From NCBI RefSeq assembly GCF_003336805.1, contig NZ_QFWJ01000002.1, positions 62,001 to 126,000 on the forward strand: a stretch of DNA of 64,000 bases, read 5' to 3'. The notes under the pieces were generated by a model that ran no database searches, was not told the origin of the DNA, and worked only from the letters and a program-made list of their open reading frames with translations. Of this stretch, positions 36,118-45,443 are shown piece after piece. The DNA is from Marinospirillum perlucidum. GTDB taxonomy: Bacteria; Pseudomonadota; Gammaproteobacteria; Pseudomonadales; Halomonadaceae. Every line of letters begins with the position of its first letter. Position 1 is the stretch's first letter. The position numbers and the translations under genes are program-made.

Positions 36118-36633
36118 TTAGAATCCACTAGTGCTGGTAAACAGTCCTACGCGCAGATCCTTGGCTTCATAAATCTTACGACCATCAACTTCCATGATGC
36201 CGTCGGCAATACCCAGCACCAGCTTGCGGTTCATCGTGCGCTTGATATCAATCTTGTAGGTCACCAGCTTAGCTTCTGGCAAGACCTGGCCGGTAAATTT
36301 AACTTCACCGCTTCCCAGAGCACGACCACGACCCGGGTTACCTTGCCAACCCAGGTAGAAACCGACCAGCTGCCACATGGCATCCAGACCCAGGCAGCCA
36401 GGCATAACCGGATCACCGGGAAAATGGCATTCGAAAAACCAGAGGTCGGGATGAATATCCAGCTCGGCAATGATCTGCCCTTTGCCATAACTGCCGCCAT
36501 CGGCATTGATTTCAACAATACGATCCAGCATCAGCATGTTGGGAACTGGGAGCTGGGCATTGCCGGGGCCAAAGAGCTTACCATGACCGCAATCGAGCAA
36601 TTCTTCGTAGGTGTAGGAGTTTTTTTGATTCAC
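36118..36633 (-). CDS. fabA: 3-hydroxydecanoyl-ACP dehydratase/isomerase
   Basis: A 171-residue hot-dog-fold enzyme that introduces the cis double bond at C10 in anaerobic unsaturated fatty acid synthesis. The active-site region is [20 protein letters not shown], with catalytic His in the CHF motif. The N-terminal [20 protein letters not shown] matches E. coli FabA. The start is a GTG with GGA about 8 bases upstream; the length fits the family. It is the first gene of fabA-fabB. Confidence 0.97.
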   Translation of the reverse strand: MNQKNSYTYEELLDCGHGKLFGPGNAQLPVPNMLMLDRIVEINADGGSYGKGQIIAELDIHPDLWFFECHFPGDPVMPGCLGLDAMWQLVGFYLGWQGNPGRGRALGSGEVKFTGQVLPEAKLVTYKIDIKRTMNRKLVLGIADGIMEVDGRKIYEAKDLRVGLFTSTSGF

Positions 36634-36698
36634 TGAGTCTTTCCGCTGTTGAGTAATGAGGGTTTATGCTTATAGTTATGTTAGTGCCTAGTTTACTG

Positions 36699-36712
36699 AC
36701 TTGAACCCAAGT
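36699..36712. promoter_or_regulatory. Candidate operator upstream of fabA
   Basis: ACTTG-AACC-CAAGT has perfect 5-base arms around a 4-base centre and lies 66 bases before the fabA start. fabA genes are often controlled by FabR, FadR or DesT, but this is not a clear match to any of their sites that I recall. Confidence 0.3.
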
Positions 36713-36830
36713 TTGCATCTATCTGCAGTCCTGCATTGAATCCATCAACTCTACTTGGACTGCTTTTTTCTTCACCAGTGTCCCCTTGTGCTGCTTGTAG
36801 CATTATGTATTTTTTGGTTGCATTACTTAA

Positions 36831-36860
36831 CCGACAGGTCACCTTCTGCCCTGATATAAT
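36831..36860 (+). promoter_or_regulatory. Promoter of the Aer-like receptor gene
   Basis: CCGACA (36831-36836), 18 bases, TATAAT (36855-36860), with TG one base upstream of the -10 (extended -10). The ATG is 80 bases downstream. Confidence 0.6.
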
Positions 36861-36940
36861 CATATCTTATTAACTCCACTTGTTTAGGTCCCTGCTTCTG
36901 ACACTCGAAACAAGCAGACTGTCCACAGTATCCAGTAACT

Positions 36941-38506
36941 ATGAAAACAAATTTACCTGTAACGGATAAAGAAATCTCTCTGTCGGCAGGGGATCGTCTG
37001 GTATCCACTACAGACCTCAAAGGCATTACTTGCTATGCCAACCAGGATTTCCAGCGTATCAGCGGTTTCAGCTGCGATGAGCTCGTGGGCAAAAATCATA
37101 ACCTGGTACGTCATCCGGATATGCCGCCACTGGCTTTTGCCGACCTCTGGCAGCGCCTGAAAAAAGGTGAATCCTGGATGGGAGTGGTTAAGAACCGCTG
37201 CAAAAATGGCGACTTCTATTGGGTGGATGCTTTCGTTTCCCCCATTTTCGATGGTGAAGAACACACCGGCTATCAGTCAGTGCGGGTCAAACCCGGTAGC
37301 AAGCTGGTGGAAAGAGCCCAGAGTACCTATACAGCCATCAACTCGGGCCGCCAAAAAGCACCCAAGAAACGCTGGTCGGCTTATGGCGTTATCCTGGGGT
37401 TAGTGCTTTTACAGATTCTTTCCAGCCTGGTCACCCTCTATGCCGTGGACAGCCGTATGCTGGCGGGCTTCCTGGTGGGCTCGTCCGGTCTTGCCATTCT
37501 TGGTGCCGCTGCCTGGTTCCTCAACCCCTTGAAGAATGTCTATGGCAAAGCGCTCAGCATCGTTGATAACCCGGTCGCTCAACAGATCTACAGTGACAAT
37601 ATGAGTGAATTCGGGGCTCTGGATTTGGCCCTGCGCATGCAGGAAGCCCAAATCCGCACGGTTGTAGGTCGTATTGAAGATTCAACCTCGGCACTGGATA
37701 CCGTAGCCACCTCCACCGATACAGCCATGCATGAGGCCGAAAACCAGGTCAAACGCCAAGAAGAGCATCTGGATCAACTCGCTAGCATGGCTGAACAACT
37801 GGCTGGCAGTATTCATGAACTGGAAAACAATATGCAGGGTATCAATGATGCCAGCCAGGACATGAATGCCGAAACCCAGCGCGGTCAGGATAGTGTTGCC
37901 GAAAGTGTGCGCAGTGTTAGACGCATGGCGGAGCGTTTTGAACTCGCTGTGGATCGAATTGAACAACTCAGCGACGATGCCGATGCCATCAGTGACAGCA
38001 TCAAGGCCATTACCGATATTGCCGACCAAACCAACCTGCTGGCCCTGAATGCGGCCATTGAAGCCGCTAGAGCCGGTGAATCCGGGCGAGGCTTTGCTGT
38101 GGTTGCCGATGCAGTCAGGCAACTGGCTGGCAGTACCCAAGAGGTAACGGAAACCATTACCGGTCGTATTGAGGCGATTCGCAAGAACATTGGCGTGGCT
38201 GTCGAACAGATGCTGGCCAGTCGTGAAGATAGCCAGGAAACCGTTGCCCAAATCGAGGCGGCAGGCGAGGTTCTCTCTGGCCTGACATCAGCTGCTGATG
38301 AAGTTCTGGGCGCCAGCCAGAGGGTCGCTGCGGCCATCGAACAACAGGTAACCGCCAGCGATAGTGTTGCCGACAGCCTGGTTCAAGTTCGTGATCTGGC
38401 CCATGCCACTCGTGATAAAGCTGAAGACACCTCCAAGAGTGCTGACCAGCTTACTGATCAGGTCAGACAAATGCATTCTCTAGCGCGCGCCTTCGGGCGC
38501 AGGTAA
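36941..38506 (+). CDS. aer: Aer-like PAS-containing methyl-accepting chemotaxis protein
   Basis: A 521-residue energy/oxygen taxis receptor. An N-terminal PAS domain (about 20-125) has the Aer signatures [14 protein letters not shown] and [17 protein letters not shown]; it should bind FAD and face the cytosol. Two close membrane helices (about 147-195) form a hairpin with almost no periplasmic part. The C-terminal half is the MCP signalling domain with [22 protein letters not shown]. The PAS-EAL gene starts 8 bases after, so redox taxis and c-di-GMP may share a transcript. Confidence 0.93.
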   Translation: MKTNLPVTDKEISLSAGDRLVSTTDLKGITCYANQDFQRISGFSCDELVGKNHNLVRHPDMPPLAFADLWQRLKKGESWMGVVKNRCKNGDFYWVDAFVSPIFDGEEHTGYQSVRVKPGSKLVERAQSTYTAINSGRQKAPKKRWSAYGVILGLVLLQILSSLVTLYAVDSRMLAGFLVGSSGLAILGAAAWFLNPLKNVYGKALSIVDNPVAQQIYSDNMSEFGALDLALRMQEAQIRTVVGRIEDSTSALDTVATSTDTAMHEAENQVKRQEEHLDQLASMAEQLAGSIHELENNMQGINDASQDMNAETQRGQDSVAESVRSVRRMAERFELAVDRIEQLSDDADAISDSIKAITDIADQTNLLALNAAIEAARAGESGRGFAVVADAVRQLAGSTQEVTETITGRIEAIRKNIGVAVEQMLASREDSQETVAQIEAAGEVLSGLTSAADEVLGASQRVAAAIEQQVTASDSVADSLVQVRDLAHATRDKAEDTSKSADQLTDQVRQMHSLARAFGRR

Positions 38507-38514
38507 TTATCAGC

Positions 38515-40305
38515 ATGCAGGAATTTTTTCGTGACTATAGCCCACTCATCGCCTTAGCTCTGCTGCTTGCAGGGACTTTTCTGGGCTACTGGTATCGCAA
38601 ACACAAATTCCGTAATCGTCAGGTGATCTTCCGCCTACTCAAGCAGGTTTTTGATCATACCCACGATGGGGTCACGATTACCGATCCCGAGGGCAACATC
38701 ATCGCTGTCAACCGTACCTTTACCCAGGTAACCGGTTACACCGAAGAAGAAGTCTTGGGTGAAAATCCTCGGATTCTCAGCTCCGGCTACCATGACCGGG
38801 ATTTTTATGAAAACTACTGGCAAACTCTGCTACGCGATGGCATCTGGCAGGGTGAAATCTGGAACCGGCGCAAGGATGGTGAAATCTATCTGGAATGGCT
38901 GACAGCCAAGGCAGTCAAGGATTCGGATGGAGAAATCACCCATTATGTTGCCATTTTCACGGATATTACTGAGCACCGCCGCCAAGAGGCCCGGTTGGAG
39001 CATGCGACCGAGCATGATCGTCTGACCGGTTTGCCCAATACAGCCAACACCCTGCGTGAACTCTCCCGCCAAGTACCCAATTTACAGCGCCACTGGTGCT
39101 TTGCCCTGATTGATATCGACAATTTTCGCCTGGTCAATGCCAGCTATGGTTTTGCCGTCGGGGATCAGTTGCTGGGCAGCCTGGCCAGACGCCTCAAGGA
39201 AGCCTCCCAGGGTTTGGTCGCTCGTCATTCTGCCGATGTGTTTATCTGTACCTTTCCTCTCAACCCCCATGATGATGAAAAGGACCGGCGTGAGCAGTTG
39301 GCCAATATCCGCCAACATCTGGGCCGCCCTTTTTCCATCAAAGGCAAGTTGATGGAGTTCAGCTTTACGATGGGAACCAGCATCTGGAAGGATGCCAGCC
39401 TGGCCGTCAATGAACTTCTTCAGCAATCCGAGCTGGCCCTGCATGCGGCCAAAGCGCGAGGTGCCGGACAAACACGCCACTACAGTGAAGATCTCAAGGA
39501 AAACAACAACCCGCTGGTACTACTTCAGGGTTTACGCGAGGCTCTGTCCAACAATCAGCTGAGCCTTAATTTCCAACCCCTGGTCGCTTCCGGCAGTCAA
39601 CGCATTCATGCTCTGGAAGTGCTCTTGCGTTGGGACCACCCGACCCTGGGTCGAATTCCACCGGACCAGTTTATTCCTCTGGCTGAACGTCATGGCCTCA
39701 TGGAACCTCTGGGTCAATGGATACTGGAACAGTCGCTGAAGCAGTATTCTGCCTGGCAGGACAAGGAAATAGCGCCCAGCCGTATCGCTGTTAATGTATC
39801 CCCACTGGAATTTCAGGCCGAGAATTTTGTTGAAAATGTCCAGTCACTACTGGGTAAATACCAGCTCAACCCGGAGGTCCTGGAGTTGGAACTGACAGAA
39901 GGGGTGTTTGTGCAGCGTGACAAGGAAACCCTGGATCGGCTGGACCAACTCTCCAGTGTCGGAGTTCATCTGGCGATTGATGATTTTGGTACAGGCTATT
40001 CCTCGCTGGCCTATCTCAAGCACCTGCCGGTTAACCAATTGAAGCTGGATCGTGCTTTCATTCGCAGCCTGCCCGCCAATGAAGCCGACCGCGCCATTGT
40101 TGAATCAACTCTCGCACTTTGCCGCGGCTTGAAGATGACGGTTGTGGCTGAAGGGGTGGAAGAAGCAGAACAGGCTGACTATCTGGCGCGGAAAGGCTGT
40201 GATCTCCTTCAGGGCTACTATTTCAGCAAGCCGATAGAAGCGGCAGCCATGACTGAATTACTCATCCAGAACAAACTGGGCTCAAGCCTTCCGGTCACCA
40301 AATAA
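38515..40305 (+). CDS. PAS-GGDEF(degenerate)-EAL cyclic-di-GMP phosphodiesterase
   Basis: A 596-residue protein. A membrane helix (SPLIALALLLAGTFLGYWY) is followed by a PAS domain (about 45-150), a GGDEF domain and an EAL domain. The GGDEF core reads HSADVF, so cyclase activity is unlikely. The EAL domain keeps ALEVLLRW, NVSPLEF, ELTEG, DDFGTGYSSL, KLDRAF and AEGVE, so it should hydrolyse c-di-GMP. The PAS domain is the likely sensor. It lies 8 bases after the Aer gene and its last 24 bases overlap the convergent DUF2878 gene. Confidence 0.93.
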   Translation: MQEFFRDYSPLIALALLLAGTFLGYWYRKHKFRNRQVIFRLLKQVFDHTHDGVTITDPEGNIIAVNRTFTQVTGYTEEEVLGENPRILSSGYHDRDFYENYWQTLLRDGIWQGEIWNRRKDGEIYLEWLTAKAVKDSDGEITHYVAIFTDITEHRRQEARLEHATEHDRLTGLPNTANTLRELSRQVPNLQRHWCFALIDIDNFRLVNASYGFAVGDQLLGSLARRLKEASQGLVARHSADVFICTFPLNPHDDEKDRREQLANIRQHLGRPFSIKGKLMEFSFTMGTSIWKDASLAVNELLQQSELALHAAKARGAGQTRHYSEDLKENNNPLVLLQGLREALSNNQLSLNFQPLVASGSQRIHALEVLLRWDHPTLGRIPPDQFIPLAERHGLMEPLGQWILEQSLKQYSAWQDKEIAPSRIAVNVSPLEFQAENFVENVQSLLGKYQLNPEVLELELTEGVFVQRDKETLDRLDQLSSVGVHLAIDDFGTGYSSLAYLKHLPVNQLKLDRAFIRSLPANEADRAIVESTLALCRGLKMTVVAEGVEEAEQADYLARKGCDLLQGYYFSKPIEAAAMTELLIQNKLGSSLPVTK

Positions 40306-40815
40306 ACAACGCTGCTGCGCCAACCATAAGAGTCCGGGAAAAATAACAGCCCAAGCCAGGGCCAGTAGCATCAGGGTGGTTGGCAGACTGCGGGGAAACT
40401 CGGCAGCTCCGAGAAGCGCCCCTGCGTAGTAGCTACTACTACCGCCCAAGGCTCCCAGAAGAGCAGCCAACCACCAGCGTCCCTGTAGCCAGGCCAGAGA
40501 ATGCTTGAGGGTGGTGGCAAAAAGCAGCCAGAGAATCAGCAGCCAGCCGGGTAGCCAGGGCGCAGACCAACCCGGAAATTCCATCCAACCAGCCTGCATC
40601 CATAGGCTATCCACCAGCCCGCCCAGGGCAGCAACCAGAATCAGAAATAGAGCTTCCCCCGGTTCAGCCAACCACAAGAGATGCAGAGCGACAAAACACA
40701 TCGGCAAGACTAACCAGGCAGACATCCCACCCAGCACACAGGCAAACCAGCCCAGTTGGAAGAGCACCAGGTTTGCCAGCAGCTGTTGCAGTCTTGACTT
40801 GATCACTGCCGCCAC
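40282..40815 (-). CDS. DUF2878 inner membrane protein
   Basis: A 177-residue hydrophobic protein with five or six predicted helices (LANLVLFQLGWFACVLGG, LFLILVAALGGLVDSLWM, LLALAWAVIFPGLLWLAQ), of the DUF2878 family. The function is unknown. It is the last gene of the lipid cluster: the GTG start abuts the cfa stop with no gap. A second GTG at 40806 with AGGTGG upstream is an alternative start. Its 3' end overlaps the PAS-EAL gene by 24 bases. Confidence 0.85.
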   Translation of the reverse strand: MAAVIKSRLQQLLANLVLFQLGWFACVLGGMSAWLVLPMCFVALHLLWLAEPGEALFLILVAALGGLVDSLWMQAGWMEFPGWSAPWLPGWLLILWLLFATTLKHSLAWLQGRWWLAALLGALGGSSSYYAGALLGAAEFPRSLPTTLMLLALAWAVIFPGLLWLAQQRCLFGDRKA

Positions 40816-42078
40816 CTAAAGAAGACCGGCCAGATTGCTTCGACGATTATCCGGACGTGCCAGAAGCAGCTGACTGGTGCCTATGGCTCTTTCCAGAAAA
40901 CCACCTTCACAGTAGCTCAGATAATAATCCCACATGCGTACAAAGCGTTCGTCATAGCCCAGTTGTCTGACGGCCTCCTTCTCCTGATGAAAACGCTCAC
41001 GCCAATCCTTGAGCGTGCGGGCATAGTGAAAGCCGATTTCATCCAGGTGGACCAGATTAAAATCCGTTATTTTGCTCAGGTGATCCAGCAATACCTGGTG
41101 ACTGGGCAGGAAACCACCGGGGAAGATGTACTTCTTGATGAAATCCACTCGTTTGACGGCTTCCCGGTAACGTTGGTCAGGCAGAGTAATCGCCTGGATC
41201 AGCGCCAGCCCCTCGGGCTTTAATCGGGCTTGCAGGGTTTGCAAATAGGTCGGCAGATACTGGTGACCCACCGCTTCAATCATTTCGATGGAGACCAGCT
41301 TGTCATACTCGCCCACCAGATCCCGGTAGTCATCAAACAGAAGCGTTATCCTGTCTTGCAGACCTTCTTCGTTAATTCTTCGCTGGGCATGTTCATACTG
41401 TTCCCGGGAGATGGTAGTGGTCGTGACCCGGCAGCCATAGTGCTTGGCGGCATAGACAGCCAGCCCTCCCCAGCCGGTACCAATTTCCAGGAGATGATCT
41501 TCAGGCTGTAGATCCAGTTTCTTGCAAATCAATTGCAATTTATAGCTGGACGCCTCTTCCAGACTGGCTCCGGGCGAAGGATAGACCGCACTGGAATACA
41601 TCTTGTGTTCACGATCCAGAAAAAGGCGGAAAAAGTCATTACCCAAATCATAATGAGCGCTGATATTACGCCTCGAACCCTCTTTGGTATTGCGATTGAG
41701 GAAATGCATAAGGCGGTTGAGAGGGGCTCCCAGGCGCTTGAACGAATGATCCAGACGCCCCTGCAGCCGATCGAGATTCAACGCCATGATGCGTGTCAGG
41801 GCCACTAGGTCGGAGCAACTCCAGCGCCCCTGCATATAGGCTTCGGCTGCACCCAGAGTGCCCCCCAAAACCAATTCGCGCCACATTTCCCGATCATGAA
41901 AGCTGACCTTCACCTGCAGCTCGGCAGCTGCACTCCCCAGGCTCCAGCAACCATCTGGATCCTCCACTTGAATCCTGGCCTTGTTCAAATCTTGCAGCCA
42001 GTTCAATGCCAGCTTGCGGAAAAAACGAACCGACCAGCCAGAACTGGCCTGAGCAGGAAGCACACGTTCAGCTTTCAT
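40816..42078 (-). CDS. cfa: Cyclopropane-fatty-acyl-phospholipid synthase-like methyltransferase
   Basis: A 420-residue SAM-dependent methyltransferase of the Cfa/mycolic-acid cyclopropane family. The SAM-binding motif is LLEIGTGWGGLAVYAAKHYG, with MIEAVGHQYLPTYLQ and KKYIFPGGFLPS following. The C-terminal FHYARTLKDWRERF and YYLSYCEGGF, with the active-site cysteine, match true Cfa. It may add a methylene across cis double bonds, or methylate them; relatives in clusters with an FAD enzyme make branched or furan fatty acids. It lies 3 bases after DUF1365. Confidence 0.93.
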   Translation of the reverse strand: MKAERVLPAQASSGWSVRFFRKLALNWLQDLNKARIQVEDPDGCWSLGSAAAELQVKVSFHDREMWRELVLGGTLGAAEAYMQGRWSCSDLVALTRIMALNLDRLQGRLDHSFKRLGAPLNRLMHFLNRNTKEGSRRNISAHYDLGNDFFRLFLDREHKMYSSAVYPSPGASLEEASSYKLQLICKKLDLQPEDHLLEIGTGWGGLAVYAAKHYGCRVTTTTISREQYEHAQRRINEEGLQDRITLLFDDYRDLVGEYDKLVSIEMIEAVGHQYLPTYLQTLQARLKPEGLALIQAITLPDQRYREAVKRVDFIKKYIFPGGFLPSHQVLLDHLSKITDFNLVHLDEIGFHYARTLKDWRERFHQEKEAVRQLGYDERFVRMWDYYLSYCEGGFLERAIGTSQLLLARPDNRRSNLAGLL

Positions 42079-42081
42079 GAC

Positions 42082-42840
42082 TCACACTCCTCTTTTTGCA
42101 GGATGGGGGTAGACAGGGTTCTTTTTAAGCGCCAGCCGCAGGGCTTCAAAATGTATGGCCAGCAGCACCTTTAGAGTCATCCAGGGGTGGCGCAGCAAAA
42201 GGCGTCCCATGGATAGGCCCAGATCGTCGCGACGCTGCATCACCAGGGTGGCATCAAAAGGGATAGACCCTTCCCTATCCTGGTTCTCCATGTGCATCAC
42301 CAGATTTTTATCCGGCGTGTTGAATTGCCAGACGTAGGTCTGTTGCATGGGATTGAAAGGGGAAACATGCATTCTTTTCTCAAAACTGGCTTCATGGCGA
42401 CGGGCTTGCGGGTCACAGCTGGCTACATAAAGCTGGCGTTCCTTCCAGGGAATATTGGAAACCTCGCCCACCACCGCTTGTAGATGCTGGTGACGATCAA
42501 AACAGTAATAGAGGCTGATCGGATTGAAGCAGAGTCCGCCATAGCGCAGCTGGGTCAGTAGAAAGACGGCACCATCAGGCCGCTGCCCCGTTTTCTGCTC
42601 CACCTGATCCAGCACCACTGCCTTGAGAGGACGTTCAGCAGGTCCCAGGTAATCCTGACGATGAAAAGCCGCCCAGCGCCAGAAACGTTTTTTTTGAGTC
42701 CAGGGTAGCTGGTCCAGCTCATCCAGATTCAACCAGCACATGAAAAGGCGGTAGCGAAACTGGTGAGGGGCAGGATAATAACGCCGATGTCGGACCCAGC
42801 CGGTATAAAAGGCACTGGTTAACTTTCGAGGTGAGGTCAT
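42082..42840 (-). CDS. DUF1365 family protein
   Basis: A 252-residue protein of the DUF1365 family: SAFYTGWVRHRRYYPAPHQF, FNPISLYYCFD and HVSPFNPMQQTYVW are its marks. The function is unknown; members occur almost always between an FAD oxidoreductase and a Cfa-like methyltransferase, as here. The start overlaps the FAD gene stop by 4 bases (ATGA). The C-terminal helix (RLLLRHPWMTLKVLLAIHFE) may touch the membrane. Confidence 0.92.
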   Translation of the reverse strand: MTSPRKLTSAFYTGWVRHRRYYPAPHQFRYRLFMCWLNLDELDQLPWTQKKRFWRWAAFHRQDYLGPAERPLKAVVLDQVEQKTGQRPDGAVFLLTQLRYGGLCFNPISLYYCFDRHQHLQAVVGEVSNIPWKERQLYVASCDPQARRHEASFEKRMHVSPFNPMQQTYVWQFNTPDKNLVMHMENQDREGSIPFDATLVMQRRDDLGLSMGRLLLRHPWMTLKVLLAIHFEALRLALKKNPVYPHPAKRGV

Positions 42841-44120
42841 AGGGAAACTCCGAGCTTTTCGGCAACAGCCAGAGCACTGACCACCCCATCCTCATGAAAA
42901 CCATTGCGGCACCAGGCACCGCAAAACCAGGTATGCTGTTGGCCGTTGATTTGCTGCAGTTTCTTTTGGGCCGTGATTCCCTCCAGGGTGAAAACCGGGT
43001 GTGCATAGGTATAACGACCCAGGATCTTTTCAGGATCAATTCTGGCCGTATCGTTTAAGGTCACACAAACCGGGGTATCCAGCTCCAAGCCCTGGAGACG
43101 GTTCATATAGTAGGTCAAACTGACCAGATCCTTATCTGTCCGGCCGGGCAGCAAGCGCTCAGGAGCTCGACGACGGTAATTCCAGCTGGCCCAGGCTCGC
43201 TGCCTGGAAGGCAACAGGCTGGCATCCCGATGTAAAATGACTTCGTTGTCCTGGTAGGGAAGCTGCCCAAGTAGTGTCTTTTCACTATCGCTGGCATCCT
43301 TAAGCAAAGCCAAGGCCTGATCACTGTGGCAAGCCAAAACCACTTCATCAAAAGTTTCCGTCCCTCGAACACTCACTACCTCCACTGCATCCTCAAGGCG
43401 ATTGACTGCAACTACCGGGGTTTGCAAGCGTATTCCCTGAGCAAAGGGACGTGTCAGGGGCTCCACATAATTACGCGATCCCCCCTCGATGACTCGCCAC
43501 TGCGGCCGGTTTTTAACACTAAGCAGGCCGTGGTTCTTAAAAAAGCGCACGAAAAAAACCAGCGGAAAGTCCTGCATCGCGGTTAAACCCGATGACCAGA
43601 TTGCCGCACCCATGGGAACCAGGTAATCATCGATAAAGGCATCTCCATAGCCTTTGCGTTTGAGGTAGGCGCCCAGGGTCTCTTCTGTAGATAAAAGACC
43701 AGCTTCCAACTCCTCGGGTGCCTCACGATTGAAGCGGAAAATATCCCTGAGCATGCCCCAGAACCTGGGTGAAAACAGTTTGCGACGCTGGGCAAAGAGG
43801 GTGTTGAGGTTATGCCCGTTGTACTCCAGGCCACTTTTTTCACAGGTGACTGAAAAGCTCATTTCCGTTGGCTGAGAAGCAACACCCAGTTGATCCAGCA
43901 GACGGATAAAGTTCGGGTAGGTCCAATCATTGAAGACAATAAAGCCGGTATCGATCGCCCATTTACGACCCGCCAGCTGAATATCCCGGGTCGCTGTATG
44001 GCCACCAAGGCGATCCTCTGCTTCAAAGAGGGTGACTTGATATTTACGTGCCAATAGGTGGGCTGCAGTCAAACCGGCAATCCCTGAACCCACCACAGCA
44101 ATTTTTCTTGTTGTGTCCAT
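42837..44120 (-). CDS. FAD-dependent oxidoreductase of the cfa cluster
   Basis: A 427-residue flavoprotein of the amine-oxidase/desaturase type. The FAD site is IAVVGSGIAGLTAAHLLARK, with EAEDRLGGHTAT next. It is the form found with DUF1365 and Cfa-like genes (FNDWTYPNFIRLLDQLGV, FFVRFFKNHGLL). In alphaproteobacteria a similar gene acts in making diunsaturated and furan fatty acids. It shares one base with the SDR stop (TGATG) and 4 bases with DUF1365, so the genes are tightly coupled. Confidence 0.92.
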   Translation of the reverse strand: MDTTRKIAVVGSGIAGLTAAHLLARKYQVTLFEAEDRLGGHTATRDIQLAGRKWAIDTGFIVFNDWTYPNFIRLLDQLGVASQPTEMSFSVTCEKSGLEYNGHNLNTLFAQRRKLFSPRFWGMLRDIFRFNREAPEELEAGLLSTEETLGAYLKRKGYGDAFIDDYLVPMGAAIWSSGLTAMQDFPLVFFVRFFKNHGLLSVKNRPQWRVIEGGSRNYVEPLTRPFAQGIRLQTPVVAVNRLEDAVEVVSVRGTETFDEVVLACHSDQALALLKDASDSEKTLLGQLPYQDNEVILHRDASLLPSRQRAWASWNYRRRAPERLLPGRTDKDLVSLTYYMNRLQGLELDTPVCVTLNDTARIDPEKILGRYTYAHPVFTLEGITAQKKLQQINGQQHTWFCGAWCRNGFHEDGVVSALAVAEKLGVSL

Positions 44121-44875
44121 CAGCGAACCATCCTCTGAGTAATCCGACTGCGCAGAAAAAAGGGCAGGCGTCCCAGCCTGCGAACTAACGCCACGAACAA
44201 TCGGGGTACACGAATTTCCGGCTGGCCTTTTTTCAGCCCCAGGATGATTTGCCGGGCCGCTTCCTCAGCGGAGATTCGCATGGGCATGGGAAAGTCATTA
44301 CGATCGGTCAGGGGAGTTTTCACAAAACCAGGATAAACCACGCTGACAAAGACCTTCTGGGCTGCCAGATCTGCTCTCAGGCTTTCCATGAAATAACTCA
44401 CTGCTGCCTTGGAGGCACCATAGGCTTCTGCTCGTGGCAGGGGGGCATAGGCAGCAGAACTGGACAGGGCAACCAAAGCCGGGGATGGAGATCGGGACAG
44501 CAGGGCTTGAACCGCTTCCACCGAATACACCAAGCCCATAAAATTGGTTTCCAGCACGCGGCGTATTCGAGCTGCATCCACCTTGCCATCATCCAGGTAT
44601 TCGCAGGTTCCGGCATTGAGAATCACCATATCCACACCGCCCAGTTTTTCCTCAATCAGGGAGACGGCCTGTTGCAGATTGACTGGTGAGGTGACATCAG
44701 CAACAGCTACTTCCACGTGAGGGTATTCGTCTGCAACTTCCTGCAGCGGTTCATAACGGCGACCACTGATGACCAGTCGATGCCCCGCTTCAGCCAGCTG
44801 CAATGCCAGCTCCCGGCCAATGCCCGAACCGGCTCCGGTAATCCAGATGCGACTTGGCTGTTGTAATGGTTTCAT
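44120..44875 (-). CDS. Short-chain dehydrogenase of the cfa cluster
   Basis: A 251-residue classical SDR. The cofactor loop is TGAGSGIGRELALQL, then VADVTSP, LNAGTCEY, catalytic Ser in LSSSAAYAP and Tyr/Lys in EAYGASKAAV. The residue after strand 2 (ISGRRYEP) is basic, suggesting NADP(H). The start 44875 has GGGGAG 7 bases upstream; a TTG at 44890 is rejected. Substrate unknown, likely an acyl intermediate given its cluster. Confidence 0.92.
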   Translation of the reverse strand: MKPLQQPSRIWITGAGSGIGRELALQLAEAGHRLVISGRRYEPLQEVADEYPHVEVAVADVTSPVNLQQAVSLIEEKLGGVDMVILNAGTCEYLDDGKVDAARIRRVLETNFMGLVYSVEAVQALLSRSPSPALVALSSSAAYAPLPRAEAYGASKAAVSYFMESLRADLAAQKVFVSVVYPGFVKTPLTDRNDFPMPMRISAEEAARQIILGLKKGQPEIRVPRLFVALVRRLGRLPFFLRSRITQRMVR

Positions 44876-44902
44876 CGCCAAACTCCCCAAAACCCATTGA
44901 AG

Positions 44903-45334
44903 CTAGTGCTGCAAAGGCTTTTTCAAAATCCGCAAAAGGCGGCCCAGCAAGGGCAGGTGTTCCCAGAGCAACTGGGTGGTGTCGAAATAATCCCGATGTG
45001 CCACCACCTTGTTATCCAACCAATGCAAACAACTGGCACCTTCAACCGACACCGGTTGGCCACGGTTGATACGCTTATGGGTGTAGGTCATCACCCAGCT
45101 ACACCAAACACGCTGCCCCACTAGATCCGGTTCGGAAAATTCGAAACGGATGCTCTCTACACCGGCATAGAGACGATCAAAATAAGCAATCAAAGCCTCG
45201 AGTCCCACGACCTGATGCAGTGGATCAGTGAAGACAATCTCTTCAGCATAGAAGTGACCCAGAGCTTTAGTAGAATTCTTGTCTAACTTTTGATAAAAGT
45301 CAAAAAATTCTTTTACTCTTCCTTCACAAATCAT
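44903..45334 (-). CDS. NTF2/SnoaL-like protein
   Basis: A 143-residue protein of the nuclear-transport-factor-2/SnoaL fold (VKEFFDFYQKLDKNST, FYAEEIVFTDPLHQVVGLEAL, VEGASCLHWLDNKVVAHRDY). It probably binds a small hydrophobic molecule; catalytic residues are not clear. ATG 45334 has AGGGAG about 8 bases upstream. It is the first gene of the six-gene lipid operon, 27 bases before the SDR gene. No known promoter pattern stands out in the 109 bases before it; a GACTG/CAGTC inverted repeat is present. Confidence 0.88.
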   Translation of the reverse strand: MICEGRVKEFFDFYQKLDKNSTKALGHFYAEEIVFTDPLHQVVGLEALIAYFDRLYAGVESIRFEFSEPDLVGQRVWCSWVMTYTHKRINRGQPVSVEGASCLHWLDNKVVAHRDYFDTTQLLWEHLPLLGRLLRILKKPLQH

Positions 45335-45443
45335 GGACAAACTCCCTGAGAGCAGGTTTTTAGGTAGAGGTAGCCTAGACTGCAAAGACAGTCAGTCTTT
45401 AAAACCTAGACACTGAACTCAGGGTTTGTACAGGAATTTTTTT

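Larger units (their letters stand above)
36634..36940. other. Divergent intergenic region between fabA and the aerotaxis gene
   Basis: This 307-base stretch has no gene. On the fabA side lies a near-palindrome (36699-36712) that may be a regulator site. On the other side is an extended -10 promoter (36831-36860) for the chemoreceptor. The middle (36720-36830) is AT-rich and shows nothing I can name. Confidence 0.6.

Noticed and set aside
45335-45443. ChrR/sigma-E type promoter before the lipid operon
   Set aside because: The TGATC-type -35 expected for that ECF group is not found on the coding strand here.
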